Below are positions 48,070-59,804 of a stretch of 64,000 nucleotides of DNA, in pieces. The stretch spans positions 1,240,001-1,304,000 of the forward strand of contig CANUEZ040000207.1 of assembly GCA_948099385.1 (NCBI GenBank). The letters are read 5' to 3'. Source of the DNA: Fasciola hepatica (lineage: Eukaryota > Platyhelminthes > Trematoda > Plagiorchiida > Fasciolidae). The notes beneath the pieces were generated by a model that saw nothing but the letters and a program-made list of their open reading frames with translations, was not told where the DNA came from and ran no database searches. Position 1 is the first letter of the stretch; every line of letters begins with the position of its first letter. The position numbers and the translations under genes were made by a program.

Positions 48070-49860
48070 GTCAGCATGACTCGGGCAAGGAAAACAATCC
48101 TTCTACAGAACAAAGTGTTCATCTTCTTCACGTTACTTTTCAAGATCACACGTTCACTTTTGTGTTAGAGCTGAAAAAATGGTAATAATATGTTCCAAAT
48201 TTACCCAATTAATCGAAATACAAAATTCACACAATGAACCTTAGAGTAAATCATGGAGCAGGCTGCATTCTTTTTATGTCCTAGGAGCAGTTCGTCTGTG
48301 TTCAGTATCTATATATCACCAATCCATGAGGTCTTTGTAAGATTGTTTGACTATGAAATTGTGTCTATTGGAGAGCGTGAGTGTGCTGAGAATTATCTTC
48401 CATGATTGCTAATGGTTTCTCAGTTCCACGTCCGAATTTCGATTTGGGCTATTGAAAAAGCAAATAGTAGGTATCTTTACAACGTGGAAATCTTGGGAGT
48501 GTTCCATTGAACAATGGTTCAGGCGTGTTTCTCAGTGAATTTTTCATCTCAGGACATACACAACTCGGATATGCCCGATCAAAATGTGACCAATATTTGA
48601 CTATTCAATGTTATTAGTGATGACTTGTCATCGTGCGAGATATTTGAGGCTTGGATATTCAAAACACATATTAAAATGTGCAACATTCCGACTCGAAGAG
48701 AATATTTACAGTAACAGAAGGTTTTCACCAGAATGTCAGTTCTATTCTTGGTAATTATACAACCAATAATTAGCAGCACACATTTAAATTTATGAATATT
48801 TGCCGAATGTTGTTGAATTTCCTAGTGCCGTCCTCGGACACGTGCATGGTGTTTTATTGATGGAGCAAGAAATCGTATCAACTTGATTGCATTGCTGTTA
48901 AAGTGCATTTGAATGGAAAATCATACTTCTTTCACAATTTGATTCCGAATTCAGTTGTTGATGTTATAATTTCATACAAACCAAACGTAAGTTTTAGTAA
49001 AAACCTCGTATATGAAGGCAATTGTCACTTAGTAAAATAAGGTTGTGGAAAATGATGATAAACGTGTAATATTTCGTGAATTAAAGAGCCATAAAAGGTG
49101 GCGGACAAGCTAGTTTACGGTGATTCGTAATCAAGGCATTACATCACATCTCATGTGAACACTGTTTGGTGAACAAAACAGAAATCAAGATAAGGCGATG
49201 AGTCAAAATAAAGGAGAGGGGGATGGGTTAACAAATATCACATGCGTGACCTCGATCCGTCTCCGGACTGTGAATGGGTGTCTGCAGTGTCATAAGTCGG
49301 ATCAACGGATCTGTGGTTAGTTTGTTAGTAGAAGGTGGATACTGACCGGGACGATAATTGCCAGGCTGTACGGCCTACCAAAAGTCCACATTGAAGGCGT
49401 ACTGATAAGACTTATTTAGGACATTTGTAACTCACCGTACCATGCAGTAGCCAGGTGACGCCTACTTTGATTGAGTACAATGATTTTCGAGGGTTATAGT
49501 TCATTACCGCATGGGATTTATTGGATAAAGATAAGATAAAATGGCAATCCGATGGAGCCTTGCAAGGCTGGAGAATACGGAACATGCGGCAGGACGTCGC
49601 CTTTGGGAGTGTTGAAGTTGACATAAATATGATATTGATACTGCTGGAGGGTTAGATACGCATCACATTTCTGTGAGAGGTAGCTGAGAATCCGTATTGT
49701 AAAATAACACTTCGCGTTGGTGAATATGTACACTTGATGAAGATGATCGTGATGATTTGGAATTTGACCCTTTGTTTGTTATAAGTGTTGTTCCCATACC
49801 TTTCTTCTTGCGTACAACCTAATCTATGGGCCAGATGATAGTCTCTCAAAACAAAATACG
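48070..49860. other. no recognisable gene
   Basis: No domain was recognised. The part nearest 49,860 may be the 3' end of the minus-strand integrase fragment to its right, but no motif could be read with confidence. Confidence 0.4.
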
Positions 49861-49869
49861 GCTTCTTCC

Positions 49870-50660
49870 ATTTTGACAGAATCTTCCACGGCCCGGAGAC
49901 CCTCTGTTGTCCCCCAAGATTTCGCTTCTAGCTCACTCCTGAACACATCATCAGTGGCTCTGGTTCACGTGTTATCTGCAAGCAGAAAGCTGAGATCACT
50001 CCTCCAAAGATTTTTTCCTGGATTTTTGTGCTCCTCTTTCCTTATCTTGGAGTTTGATGGGTTCCTTCTGATATGTTGGCCTCAGGCCCACTTCAAGTTC
50101 AACAGAGAATCTTGCCATTCTGATATACATCAACTGAAATGGAGAATAGTTAGTTCCTGGCCACTTAGATGCGCGATGTGATAACAACTACAGCAACAAC
50201 AGTGAGGCCTGATCTCGAACTCCGCCTTCCGACTCCAGTCATTCAATGTAAGTGCGATTATTCCTTTCCGTAGGACGATTAGTTTGTGGTGATACGAAGT
50301 CATGCGTATCTTTCGGATTCCCAGTTCTTCAGACAATCTAGAAAATTATTGTTTTCACAACAAGGACCTTAGTCGGCAGTGTCTGATTTCAGAACCCCGT
50401 GATTGCAACAATTTTTTCCATCATCACTGCTGTGACCGTACTGGCGCGTTGATCATAAATGCCGATAGCTTCAATGCAACGCGTGAAGTGCTCAGTCTTA
50501 ACCAGTATGTATTGATTGCCTCACGGTGACTTCGGGAAAGGCCCGACCAAATCAGTGGGCCACAATTCACCTAACTCTGAAACTGGGATTGACTGCATTG
50601 GACGTTGTGTAACCCGCTATTCGGATTCGAAAAGCTGGCATCTTTCGCCGTAAAGATCGA
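49870..50660 (-). mobile_element. Ty3/gypsy integrase fragment, broken
   Basis: Minus strand, high to low coordinate: CGPLIWSGLSRS (about 50,572-50,535, from the D-x-x-GPLP start of the core domain), EELGIRKIRMTSYH (about 50,333-50,290; compare LGI-x-K-x-x-TTSYHPQ, the last active-site region) and ASKWPGTNYSPFQLMYIRMA (about 50,170-50,110; compare the T-x-YSPFELM-x-GR motif). This is a Ty3/gypsy integrase relic in several frames. It points the opposite way to the pol relic at 46-48 kb, so it is either a second element or an inverted piece of the first. Confidence 0.75.
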
Positions 50661-50669
50661 ATAAAATTT

Positions 50670-52700
50670 GACATGCAAATTCAACTCACCTCATCGAAAA
50701 ACTCTTCTGGGCTGGTTAAACCCAGATTCCGTACGATCTACCACAGTTTGGTCATGCATTTCTAAGCAGTTCTTTTGTTATCCAGTCATTGTGACCCACT
50801 GGTTTTCATATCGACCACTGCTATTCTCGCTTCCACGTAAGCGAGATAGTTTGTTTGTTCAATCCCATTGCGTTTGACAAGTTTAGCCTTGTTTCTAGGA
50901 TAAGCTGTGCTATGACCTCAGTTGTCAAGGGCCTAGTGGTTGATCTTATCTATTCAAATTTATCGCCTACTTACCCTTTCTCTCTCCCGATTTCGGAATG
51001 ACTCACTGGTATCCATGACCTGTTATTTAATTTCGTCATATTTACCTGGGTTATTTGACAAGGCTCACAAGTTTGAACATAATTATCTTCCTCTCTCAAT
51101 AGTTTTGAAGATTGGTGTTGTTTATGATTCAGGTTGATGGTAACATTCAGGAACTTGGTTTCTTAGGAGATCTGCTGTTCGCTTTTTGATTTTTGTCTTT
51201 CTTGCTCTTTATTTCCCTAAAGATGTAATTTGTTTGATAGATGCACGCGAAGAACTGGGCTCCTTGAATATGGGTCGGTAGTATTAGGGTCCAGTAGTAT
51301 TCCACAAGACGTCCAACTAACCCACGGGTCATGTGAAACATCACCGGCAGAGCTTTTGAGAAATTGTCCACAAATCGGTCCGCCAACAAGGCAGGCAACA
51401 CACAGTAGTGAACAGAGGGCGATGGCATGCACCATTTAGTCCGCATCAAATCCAATCCGCCCATCTTCAAGTGCCAGAGAATACTGAAGGTGGGTCGGGT
51501 TATCGAATCCTGTCACCAGGGCGTCCTTGTTGGAGGCCGTCTTCATTCCTTCGAAGCCCTCTCGTGCTGCATACGAAATGGCTTGCTCCCTGTCTCTGAT
51601 GAGAGCTCGAAGAATCACCAAAATACCCGGAGCCGACCGGATCCCAGAAAGCTCGGCTGCGATCTCCAAGTCCTCCAGGAGGCCCAGAAAGCAGCCACAC
51701 TAGAGCTATTCTGTCCTGTTCACGGCACAAAAGGATAAAACACCTAAGGCGTCCAGAATGACATATTGCTCATGCGAACTAACGAGCTTGGATATCACCA
51801 AAATCACTCAGCTCTAAAATCACCACCCATTCGCAGCTTAGATAGACAGTCCAATTCGTGCCAATAAACAATAGGACAAAGAACGCAACCACATACTTTG
51901 GATAGCTTGTTTCACTTCACTGTGCTCGGTAAGAGTGACTTAATCTGGTTGATCATCGCAAGACTGATGATAGACTTCTAAATTCGATGAGTAATATGTA
52001 TATTCCATCACGATAGTAGTCGCAGTGCTTATAGTGATCGTTACAGGATTTCATTTAAATACACGTTTCTCCAACCCTGAAAGTGAAATTTTATTGACAA
52101 TGGAATTTTCAGAATTTCCCAGCTGGGGAGATCCTGAGAACAGCGATATGGTTAGAAGGAAGGAAATTCTCATTAGCATTTGTTCGGGTATGATATTAGT
52201 TTGTAGTTGAGGTTCAGGTAAAATACAAAAAGATAAATGACACTCATCAGTGAGATGCCCATTGACAGCGTTATTGATGACAAAATTCCGAATTTATGAG
52301 AAAGATGATTGCATCTCGTTGTGAGCATAAACAGATTGTTTGGTCAGAATTTGCTCAAATTTTCTCACCGACAAACGGAATATTTTGTACAATGTGTCTC
52401 AACTTACAAAGCTCCGTATTAAGAAGTGGGGTGAGAGCTGGTTCCTGTCACGCATAGTCTGTTTGACTGAGAAAAGCAGAGGCAGTGTTCAGTGTGTGTT
52501 GTGATGGGAATGGTCTCACTAGTTGGGATCGCCTTGTGGTGAATTGTTTTCCTGTGTTTGATACACATTTTTGTAAATTGGATCACTATTTCCAACTGAG
52601 AAAATATAGACGCGGTGCATATAATTTCATTTCATCCTAATTTGCTCATGCTATGCACACAATGAACGCAAAAATGAAAACAGTTAGAAGCAAAGATCTA
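50670..52700. other. unassigned stretch; GC-richer patch with overlapping open frames at 51.2-51.7 kb
   Basis: Between 51,147 and 51,740 up to three frames are open at once on both strands, and the local base composition looks richer in G+C than the surroundings. No frame shows a recognisable domain, and the region is more likely a decayed repeat than a gene. The rest is blank. Confidence 0.35.
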
Positions 52701-52719
52701 TCTTTAACTTGTTACACCG

Positions 52720-54520
52720 TAAGTTCAGATCTTCCCCACACGAAAAAGAAAGGTACTAAAAAGTAGCCTTGCCAGATGATCAATGACCTATTTATCAATA
52801 CTTTCCTCATACACACACGTACAGAAACACGGAGTGAGAAAGTGATGGAACAAGATAAGTAATATAAGGAACCGTGTTGAGAGTTCGAGTGGAATTTGAT
52901 GTGTCAAGTGCTATCAAATTGCGGCACACGTGGCTTCAATGGATCTGTTCAATTTGTTCTTCCATGCTTCTCCTCAAATTCAGCATCGTCACTGCAGAAG
53001 GCTCCCGATGGCCGCGAGAAGACGACACTTTGAACACACTCATGATATCATGGCACAATGAAGCTAGACGAAGGATGTCAGGATGTCTCGTACCTGGACA
53101 ACCGGCATCCGAGAGACTTTCACAATTGGTATGTCATTTTATTCCACAGCAGAAGTAATATTTGCTCATTTGATCTCGCTACCATCTGTGCTTCAAGTCT
53201 TCCACTCACCGACAATGTTTAGTTGAAAATCATTCTGGCTCTTGATCGTCTGATTTTGATGACAATTCCATTAGGAATCACGAGCTGGAGTTCTTTTGCT
53301 CGTGCATGTTGTCTCTGAACTAGTGCACTCAAGTAAAATAACTTACCCGTGTAAGTGTGGTCATAGCGACGCTTTTGGAGCCCACTAAATTCAAAGTTGA
53401 GATTCACTGTTAATCAGGGATGCGTTTGATATTTATAGTGTGCTCACACTGACCGTTGATGACCAAGACAAGGCCTGGGTTGTGACTAGCCAGAAGGTGG
53501 ACTGTATAGATGATTTGCAGTTTCCGGGATATGAAGCTGTAAAAGTTATGAACACAATATGTTAGCTACGCAAGCTGACCTCATTGACCCGTGCAGGGCA
53601 ATCATAAGGTTAGGATAGTCCGAATAATGAATATTTGCGGTCACGTGACCTATTGCTGGTCCGCGACGAATACAACCGAGGCACCGTTTCAGAATGTAAT
53701 CAGTCCGGAGTCTGATGTACCGCCCAATTTAGTTGACATGACAGAAGTAAGAAAAACAATGAGCCAGGGGCCTGTTCTCTTCTGGAACGAGAAAGCTGAT
53801 CTAGAGTACAGCTAATTGATGCATAAGTGGCATGGAAAACACTGTGGAGTAAGTCAGTTGGGAAACCCCAATTTTGGGGTATCTCCTATACTGTTGCAAA
53901 CTCATCGTTGATTGCTCGAGCCAAACATATTACTGGAATTCCGTCGACAATAGAACAAGCTGTACTGGAGCAAAACTATGGCACACAGTGCCGTTTGCTA
54001 TCCTATGCGTGTTGCCGTTCTGTGAATACTACATCGGAGTAACCCATATGAACGGTGAGACAGAAGTACATCTAGAAGTGCACGGCCACATGAGTGAATA
54101 TGAATATGTCAATGGGTCACCCATTATTCACCTCAGATATGTCTGCAATTAGGCTGGTTAAATCATCCACATTGGTTCACTGAAACTGCCTTGGCCTTAT
54201 GCAATAAAACCGATCGCATGATATACCTGACTGGTGTTAACGAAAGGCGTAAATATCTCGTTCACAAGGATATCACAACATCAATCCGTATCCCAGTTAA
54301 AAAATGAGTAATTCCGGTAATGTGTATGTGAAATTTGTCAGCAGTATCACGCCAAATGATTTTGCTTTCAAATGCTCTTGCCTCACATATGTACCGGCCG
54401 GATCCCTGTGTTGATGATTGAGTACAGACTACTTGTAAGTAGGGCTCCTGTCTAAATTTACTGCACATATCTCGTTTAAGTGTCTCTGGGTTTGTGCGTG
54501 CATGTGTGTGCCAATCCCGG
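52720..54520 (+). repeat. diverged outer part of the inverted VAL duplication, left
   Basis: Homologous, inverted, to about 61,816-64,000, with many substitutions and indels. Recognisable shared blocks: the upstream region with ATGATCAATGACCT and a CA-rich tract; exon 1; the start of intron 1 (TTTTGATGACAATTCC-like); and a block at about 53,765-53,925 including AGTTGGGAAACCC and CCAAACATATTACT. The coordinate sum near exon 1 is 116,713, against 116,336 in the arms. Confidence 0.85.
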
Positions 54521-54832
54521 AGAAGAATGTGGCCACTACACTCAGGTGAGTTGAACACTTGTCAAATATCATTGTAGAGTCTAATTACCTGGATCTGCAC
54601 ATTTTTGACTACTTCTGACAGCGAACGTTCGGCAAACGGTTTTGTGTAAAATCAATGATGAACCCACAGGTATTGTCTTTTCTTATGTTTATTGTCCTTA
54701 ATATCGACCATTGGATTGATCAAGATGGTCACTTATCGTCATCAATCTGATTACTTTTGTTGAGAGGCGATTTGGAAATCATAGTTGGTAGGAAATCCGT
54801 TTTCATTTCTCACTCACATATGTCCACACCTC

Positions 54833-54880
54833 GAACTGGATTCAAACCGGCGACCTTCCACCTACAGAGCTATTGCTCTA
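54833..54880 (-). repeat. tRNA-like fragment, left-arm copy
   Basis: Mirror of 61,456-61,503; see that entry. Confidence 0.4.
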
Positions 54881-55488
54881 GAATAGGAGGAAATACACCG
54901 AGAAACGGACCACCGACAAAAAGGTAGACAGACACGCAGACACTCACTGAAACAGAGAAGAGAAATCTAAGGGAGTGTCACAGATGCACACGATATCATA
55001 AAACTCCGAGGTACAATCACACTCAGACAAAACAGTCTAAAGCTAAATAGATGGACACTCGAACATGTCGAGAGATAGAAAACATATAGCGAACAGACAG
55101 CAGAAAGACGAACAGACAGTGAACAAGTCCCAGTATGAGGTGGACAATAAGTAGATAAAATGATATATTTGAATCAGAATATTGTGAATTTTCATTGTTC
55201 CCATCGTATAGGTGCTCGTGAAAACCGGTATTAGTGCAAGTGGGCAGAATGAGCTGGTAGTTTATACCAGTTGACTGTCAACATCTGAACTAATCAGACT
55301 CACCTCTCTTTGCTCGATAAATGTGCTGAATCTGACCTGTTCCACACAAATATCCAACCCAACAGAAGCTGTACCATCGCACTGTTCATCATTCCAGTTT
55401 TCGAGGAAATAATCAAACACTCTTTGAATTCCATTTGGAAAATAAATGGATTCACAGCTGGTATTCCCTTTGATCTATTATATCTCAG

Positions 55489-55592
55489 ATTGTTTCGGCT
55501 AGAACGACACACATTGGATGTGGATCGGCAATGTGTAAAAAATCTGTGAGGTTTCCATGGCGAGTGACTGTCACTTGTAATTACGGGCCAAA
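55489..55592 (+). CDS. VAL-A exon 4
   Basis: 104 bp between ATCTCAG| and CAAA|GTGAGT. Encodes IVSARTTHIGCGSAMC and TVTCNYGP. The family's usual I/V-V-W reads I-V-S here. Same length and phases as VAL-D exon 4. Mirror (VAL-B exon 4) at 60,847-60,744. Confidence 0.85.
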
Positions 55593-56347
55593 GTGAGTGC
55601 CATCATATCACAATTAGATTTCAACGAAAAAGTCATGATTGATTGAACGTGGATCATTTCAAATTGTTTTTTGCTCTCTGGCCGTAATTCACATACTGCC
55701 GTTATGAACAACGTGAATATACAGGGCCATCATCTATCCAATGTAAACATTCCCAATGGATCATTCATTACCTCGAAATGACGATGATCCAGTCCATCAA
55801 TGAACGAGTGAGCAGAATGAGTTTGAAGAGAACCATGTGACTTGGGGAAAGAGTTTACGTAGTTTCCTAATTTGACCAAAAACTGTATCCATTACAAACG
55901 AAAATCCAAGTAATCTCGAGTGATAGCACCAAACATTGTGAACGGGTTCGTCATTGCAAACTGAAAGACAGGGAGTTTTTCCCGTGCCAGTAATCATTCG
56001 GTTAGATGGGCGCGCTTTGGCTTTGTTTTGACCATGTGTGTTACCAAATATTTGGTCTCTTCTCAATACGCTTTGGAAATCCCATGCTCATCACCTCACT
56101 TATCTGGTTGATTGTATGGGTGGAATCAGTGCATGCAGAACTGGTTAGTCAGTGTGAGCGATATCTGACCACTGGATACAAATTTGTGGCTCTTCGACCA
56201 CGTGATGAATCAGAGCACTTACAGTCGAGAAAACAAATGGGATATGTTTTTGCTCCTGAATAAGAAACAAGTGATTTTTATCTACTACACGATGCACAGG
56301 TTCTTCAGTAAAACCATTCACAATGTGACTTTTCTTATTCATTTCAG

Positions 56348-56531
56348 CGGTAACGTGAGAACCATTCATCCATATAAGAAGGCAGGTCCTGCCGTATGTG
56401 AAGGAGTCAGGAAACTTGACACATCAATCGCATCCGTTGAGACAAGTACAATTCCTCCGGAAACAGCAGAGGAAAAGGCTCGACGTGCAAAGCGGAAACA
56501 AATACGAACTTGTGAATGCTCGGAGAATTAA
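56348..56531 (+). CDS. VAL-A exon 5 (C-terminus)
   Basis: 184 bp from ATTTCAG| to a TAA stop. The first base completes an Asn codon, giving CNYGP-N-GNV across the junction, the CAP C-terminal signature. Then HPYKKAGPAVCEG and a charged tail (EEKARRAKRKQIRTCECSEN). Confidence 0.85.
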
Positions 56532-57076
56532 GGGGAACAAACGTGCGCAAAATTTCTAATTTTCAGTGCATTATCCGATTTTCATTTCCAACTAGCTTTC
56601 CATCTCGATTTTGTCGCACATTTCCCGTTCCTTTTCACAAACACGTTATCCTGTTGAGTGGACGTCCACTTCCACCATACCACTTCGATTTTCAACCTGG
56701 AACATTCAAATCTTCACAACTTGTTCTTTGCCCTCAACCTGAGAATTGGGTGTTTTATAAAGTGCCATTTTATCACCATTCTTTTGTCTACCTACCTATC
56801 TACCAAGCCTTCGCTCGACGATTCATTGTTCATTGAATGTGCTGACTATGCAGTGTTTTGTGTACCCTACCCTCAGTAGGTTTGCTTTTCCCGGAAATTT
56901 CCTCTGCCATTTGTACTGTGATGCAAATCTATGATCTATCGATGCCTAGTAAAACCCAATTCAAGGACCCTTCATTATCAAATGGATCTTACTTGAATCC
57001 ATTCCTTTGTCCCAATATCCAAATTAATTCCAGAGCACAAAATAATTAGTATTCTCACCTCCGAGCTTAGAAAGTG

Positions 57077-57082
57077 AATAAA
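57077..57082 (+). promoter_or_regulatory. candidate polyadenylation signal of VAL-A
   Basis: The first AATAAA after the VAL-A stop, 546 bases downstream. Its mirror would serve VAL-B. Confidence 0.35.
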
Positions 57083-57099
57083 CTGGATGCGTTTTAAGT

Positions 57100-57735
57100 G
57101 ATCCCACCTAAACAAGTTTTCCTTGCTCGGTGAAGATGTCAAAAAGTCTAGGATCGAAAGCTTTATGTACGCTGATTTGTCATCAACTGACTCTGTGTTG
57201 TCTACTGGTTTCCCCCAAAAAGATAATTTTGAACATTTTTCAGCTGAAGTATTAGAATGCACTTTCCGTTGCACATCATCTCACTCCAAACATTATGACA
57301 AGCTAATTGTTATCCTTGAAGCACCACTTCCAATAACCAACAAGACACTATTCAGAACCGATCCATTGGGTCCTACAAATCCCCAACGGAATTGAGCTCA
57401 ACGGCACACCACAATCCACAGAAACATCCAGTAAGATGCACTCATAACGCATGTGACAGTTTCTTGATGTTGTAGCCGCTGGTAATAACGCTCACAGAGC
57501 GTTTTCTCCAAGGGTCGTTTAGAACCACACATTTTAGCACGACACCCTTCCAACCGAATTATTTTCCATGTAACGCGAAGGCGTTTCCAACACTGACACA
57601 AATGTGCGTACCGAATGGAGGTTGATCATGTAACCTAAGTTCCCACAGCATCATAAAACCCTTAAAGGAAGTGAGCATCGAAAATCATTCGTGAACACTT
57701 GAATGAGGGGACAGGTATTATTACCAATACTACCA
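57100..57735. other. palindrome 2 inner arm, unassigned
   Basis: Open frames at 57,123-57,395 (plus) and 57,398-57,601 (minus), repeated in the right arm, have no recognised domain. The second is rich in basic residues and Cys. Their identity between arms reflects the palindrome, not proven selection. Confidence 0.3.
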
Positions 57736-57739
57736 CTAG

Positions 57740-57797
<58 letters not shown>
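57740..57797 (+). repeat. (ACT)n microsatellite, left arm
   Basis: About 19 trinucleotide units. The right-arm partner at 58,499-58,595 is 39 bases longer. Confidence 0.9.
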
Positions 57798-58000
57798 GTG
57801 GTGAATGTATATAGTACTTAGCAAGTAGTTGGTTGCTGAAAACGAAAATATGGACAGTTGTGGATTAACAACGCCTGCATGCCCAAGAGGCTAACCGCAA
57901 TGAGGTGAACGACGACAGGCGAACCATACGATTGCTCCCCGTTGGATGGTGACCGTCTCCAAGTGAACGAGACAGCAACTTTGCAAATAAGCATGTTTGT

Positions 58001-58054
58001 AGTACTAGTTCCAGATTCAGCAGCAATGTAAAGGTGATGGTAGTAGTGATGATG

Positions 58055-58094
<40 letters not shown>

Positions 58095-58108
58095 TAGTAG
58101 TAGTAGTG

Positions 58109-58145
<37 letters not shown>

Positions 58146-58296
58146 TAGTAGTAGTAATAGTGGTAATAGTGTTAGTGGTGGTTCTAATGGTAGTAGTATT
58201 GGTAGTGGTAGTGTTATGATGTCCAATATTCGCCTGACTAACGGGTTGTTCATTGCAAAGTGCTTGTTCAGCTATCAACAAAACAAACCGAATGGT
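58001..58296. repeat. palindrome 2 spacer, mostly (TAG)n
   Basis: The non-palindromic centre. About 58,037-58,210 is an imperfect TAG/TGG/TAA trinucleotide array. It has the same strand polarity as the array in the right arm, so three arrays lie within 0.9 kb. The apparent poly-Thr, poly-Val and poly-Ser frames here are microsatellite translation only. Confidence 0.9.
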
Positions 58297-58498
58297 ACAA
58301 ACATGCTTATTTGCAAAGTTGCTGTCTCGTTCACTTGAAGACGGTCACCATCCAACGGGGAGCAATCGTATGGTTCGCCTGTCGTCGTTCACCTCATTGC
58401 GGTTAGCCTCTTGGGCAAGCAGGCGTTGTTAATCCACAACTGTCCATATTTTCGTTTTCAGCAACCAACTACTTGTTAAGTACTATATACATTCACCA

Positions 58499-58499
58499 C

Positions 58500-58595
<96 letters not shown>
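58499..58595 (+). repeat. (TAG)n microsatellite, right arm
   Basis: About 32 units with one GAG interruption near 58,540; 13 units longer than the left-arm partner. Confidence 0.9.
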
Positions 58596-58596
<1 letters not shown>

Positions 58597-59253
58597 CTAG
58601 TGGTAGTATTGGTAATAATACCTGTCCCCTCATTCAAGTGTTCACGAATGATTTTCGATGCTCACTTCCTTTAAGGGTTTTATGATGCTGTGGGAACTTA
58701 GGTTACATGATCAACCTCCATTCGGTACGCACATTTGTGTCAGTGTTGGAAACGCCTTCGCGTTACATGGAAAATAATTCGGTTGGAAGGGTGTCGTGCT
58801 AAAATGTGTGGTTCTAAACGACCCTTGGAGAAAACGCTCTGTGAGCGTTATTACCAGCGGCTACAACATCAAGAAACTGTCACATGCGTTATGAGTGCAT
58901 CTTACTGGATGTTTCTGTGGATTGTGGTGTGCCGTTGAGCTCAATTCCGTTGGGGATTTGTAGGACCCAATGGATCGGTTCTGAATAGTGTCTTGTTGGT
59001 TATTGGAAGTGGTGCTTCAAGGATAACAATTAGCTTGTCATAATGTTTGGAGTGAGATGATGTGCAACGGAAAGTGCATTCTAATACTTCAGCTGAAAAA
59101 TGTTCAAAATTATCTTTTTGGGGGAAACCAGTAGACAACACAGAGTCAGTTGATGACAAATCAGCGTACATAAAGCTTTCGATCCTAGACTTTTTGACAT
59201 CTTCACCGAGCAAGGAAAACTTGTTTAGGTGGGATCACTTAAAACGCATCCAG

Positions 59254-59259
59254 TTTATT
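59254..59259 (-). promoter_or_regulatory. candidate polyadenylation signal of VAL-B
   Basis: AATAAA on the minus strand, the first after the VAL-B stop, implying a 3' UTR of about 550 bases. Confidence 0.35.
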
Positions 59260-59804
59260 CACTTTCTAAGCTCGGAGGTGAGAATACTAATTATTTTGTG
59301 CTCTGGAATTAATTTGGATATTGGGACAAAGGAATGGATTCAAGTAAGATCCATTTGATAATGAAGGGTCCTTGAATTGGGTTTTACTAGGCATCGATAG
59401 ATCATAGATTTGCATCACAGTACAAATGGCAGAGGAAATTTCCGGGAAAAGCAAACCTACTGAGGGTAGGGTACACAAAACACTGCATAGTCAGCACATT
59501 CAATGAACAATGAATCGTCGAGCGAAGGCTTGGTAGATAGGTAGGTAGACAAAAGAATGGTGATAAAATGGCACTTTATAAAACACCCAATTCTCAGGTT
59601 GAGGGCAAAGAACAAGTTGTGAAGATTTGAATGTTCCAGGTTGAAAATCGAAGTGGTATGGTGGAAGTGGACGTCCACTCAACAGGATAACGTGTTTGTG
59701 AAAAGGAACGGGAAATGTGCGACAAAATCGAGATGGAAAGCTAGTTGGAAATGAAAATCGGATAATGCACTGAAAATTAGAAATTTTGCGCACGTTTGTT
59801 CCCC

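Larger units (their letters stand above)
52904..56531 (+). pseudogene. VAL-A: SCP/TAPS gene copy, probably a pseudogene
   Basis: Exon 1 homology (to 53,128) encodes WHNEARRRMSGCLVPGQPAS and ends at a good donor (TTG|GTATGT). However, both ATGs that start VAL-B here are changed (one to GCT, one to TTG), leaving only a later ATG inside the leader (near 52,961). Exon 2 would be expected at about 54,160-54,290, where only a degenerate resemblance remains (a CNKTD...NERRKYL reading). Exon 3 keeps just its last part, GEECGHYTQ, ending at 54,545|GTGAGT; upstream sequence is unrelated to VAL-B and has an in-frame stop. Exon 4 (55,489-55,592) and exon 5 (56,348-56,531, stop TAA) are essentially the same as in VAL-B, with a couple of coding changes. 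Loss of the start and of the central CAP core makes a functional product unlikely, though a rearranged transcript cannot be excluded. Confidence 0.75.
54521..58000 (+). repeat. palindrome 2, left arm (~3.5 kb)
   Basis: Near-identical inverted copy of 58,297-61,815; coordinates sum to 116,336 up to the trinucleotide run at 57,740 and to 116,297 inside it. The 39-base difference is entirely in that run. Scattered base differences exist, for example two amino-acid-changing ones just 5' of exon 5. The outer edge lies within VAL exon 3. Confidence 0.93.

Noticed and set aside
53459..53560. DDQDKAWVVTSQ reading as a possible VAL-A exon 2
   Set aside because: Spacing between the Tyr and the Ala-Trp does not fit the family and the position disagrees with the VAL-B alignment; the degenerate match near 54,160-54,290 fits better.
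53591..54152. Open frames between VAL-A exon 1 and exon 3, one containing FWNEKADLEYS that loosely resembles the CAP W-x-E motif
   Set aside because: About 53,765-53,925 aligns with VAL-B intron 1 sequence, so these are intronic; the motif resemblance is chance.
57865..58281. Open frames with long runs of Thr, Leu or Val on both strands
   Set aside because: They are translations of the TAG/ACT trinucleotide arrays; no sequence outside the runs supports a gene.
58473..58685. Poly-Ser open frame
   Set aside because: Microsatellite translation in the right arm of palindrome 2.
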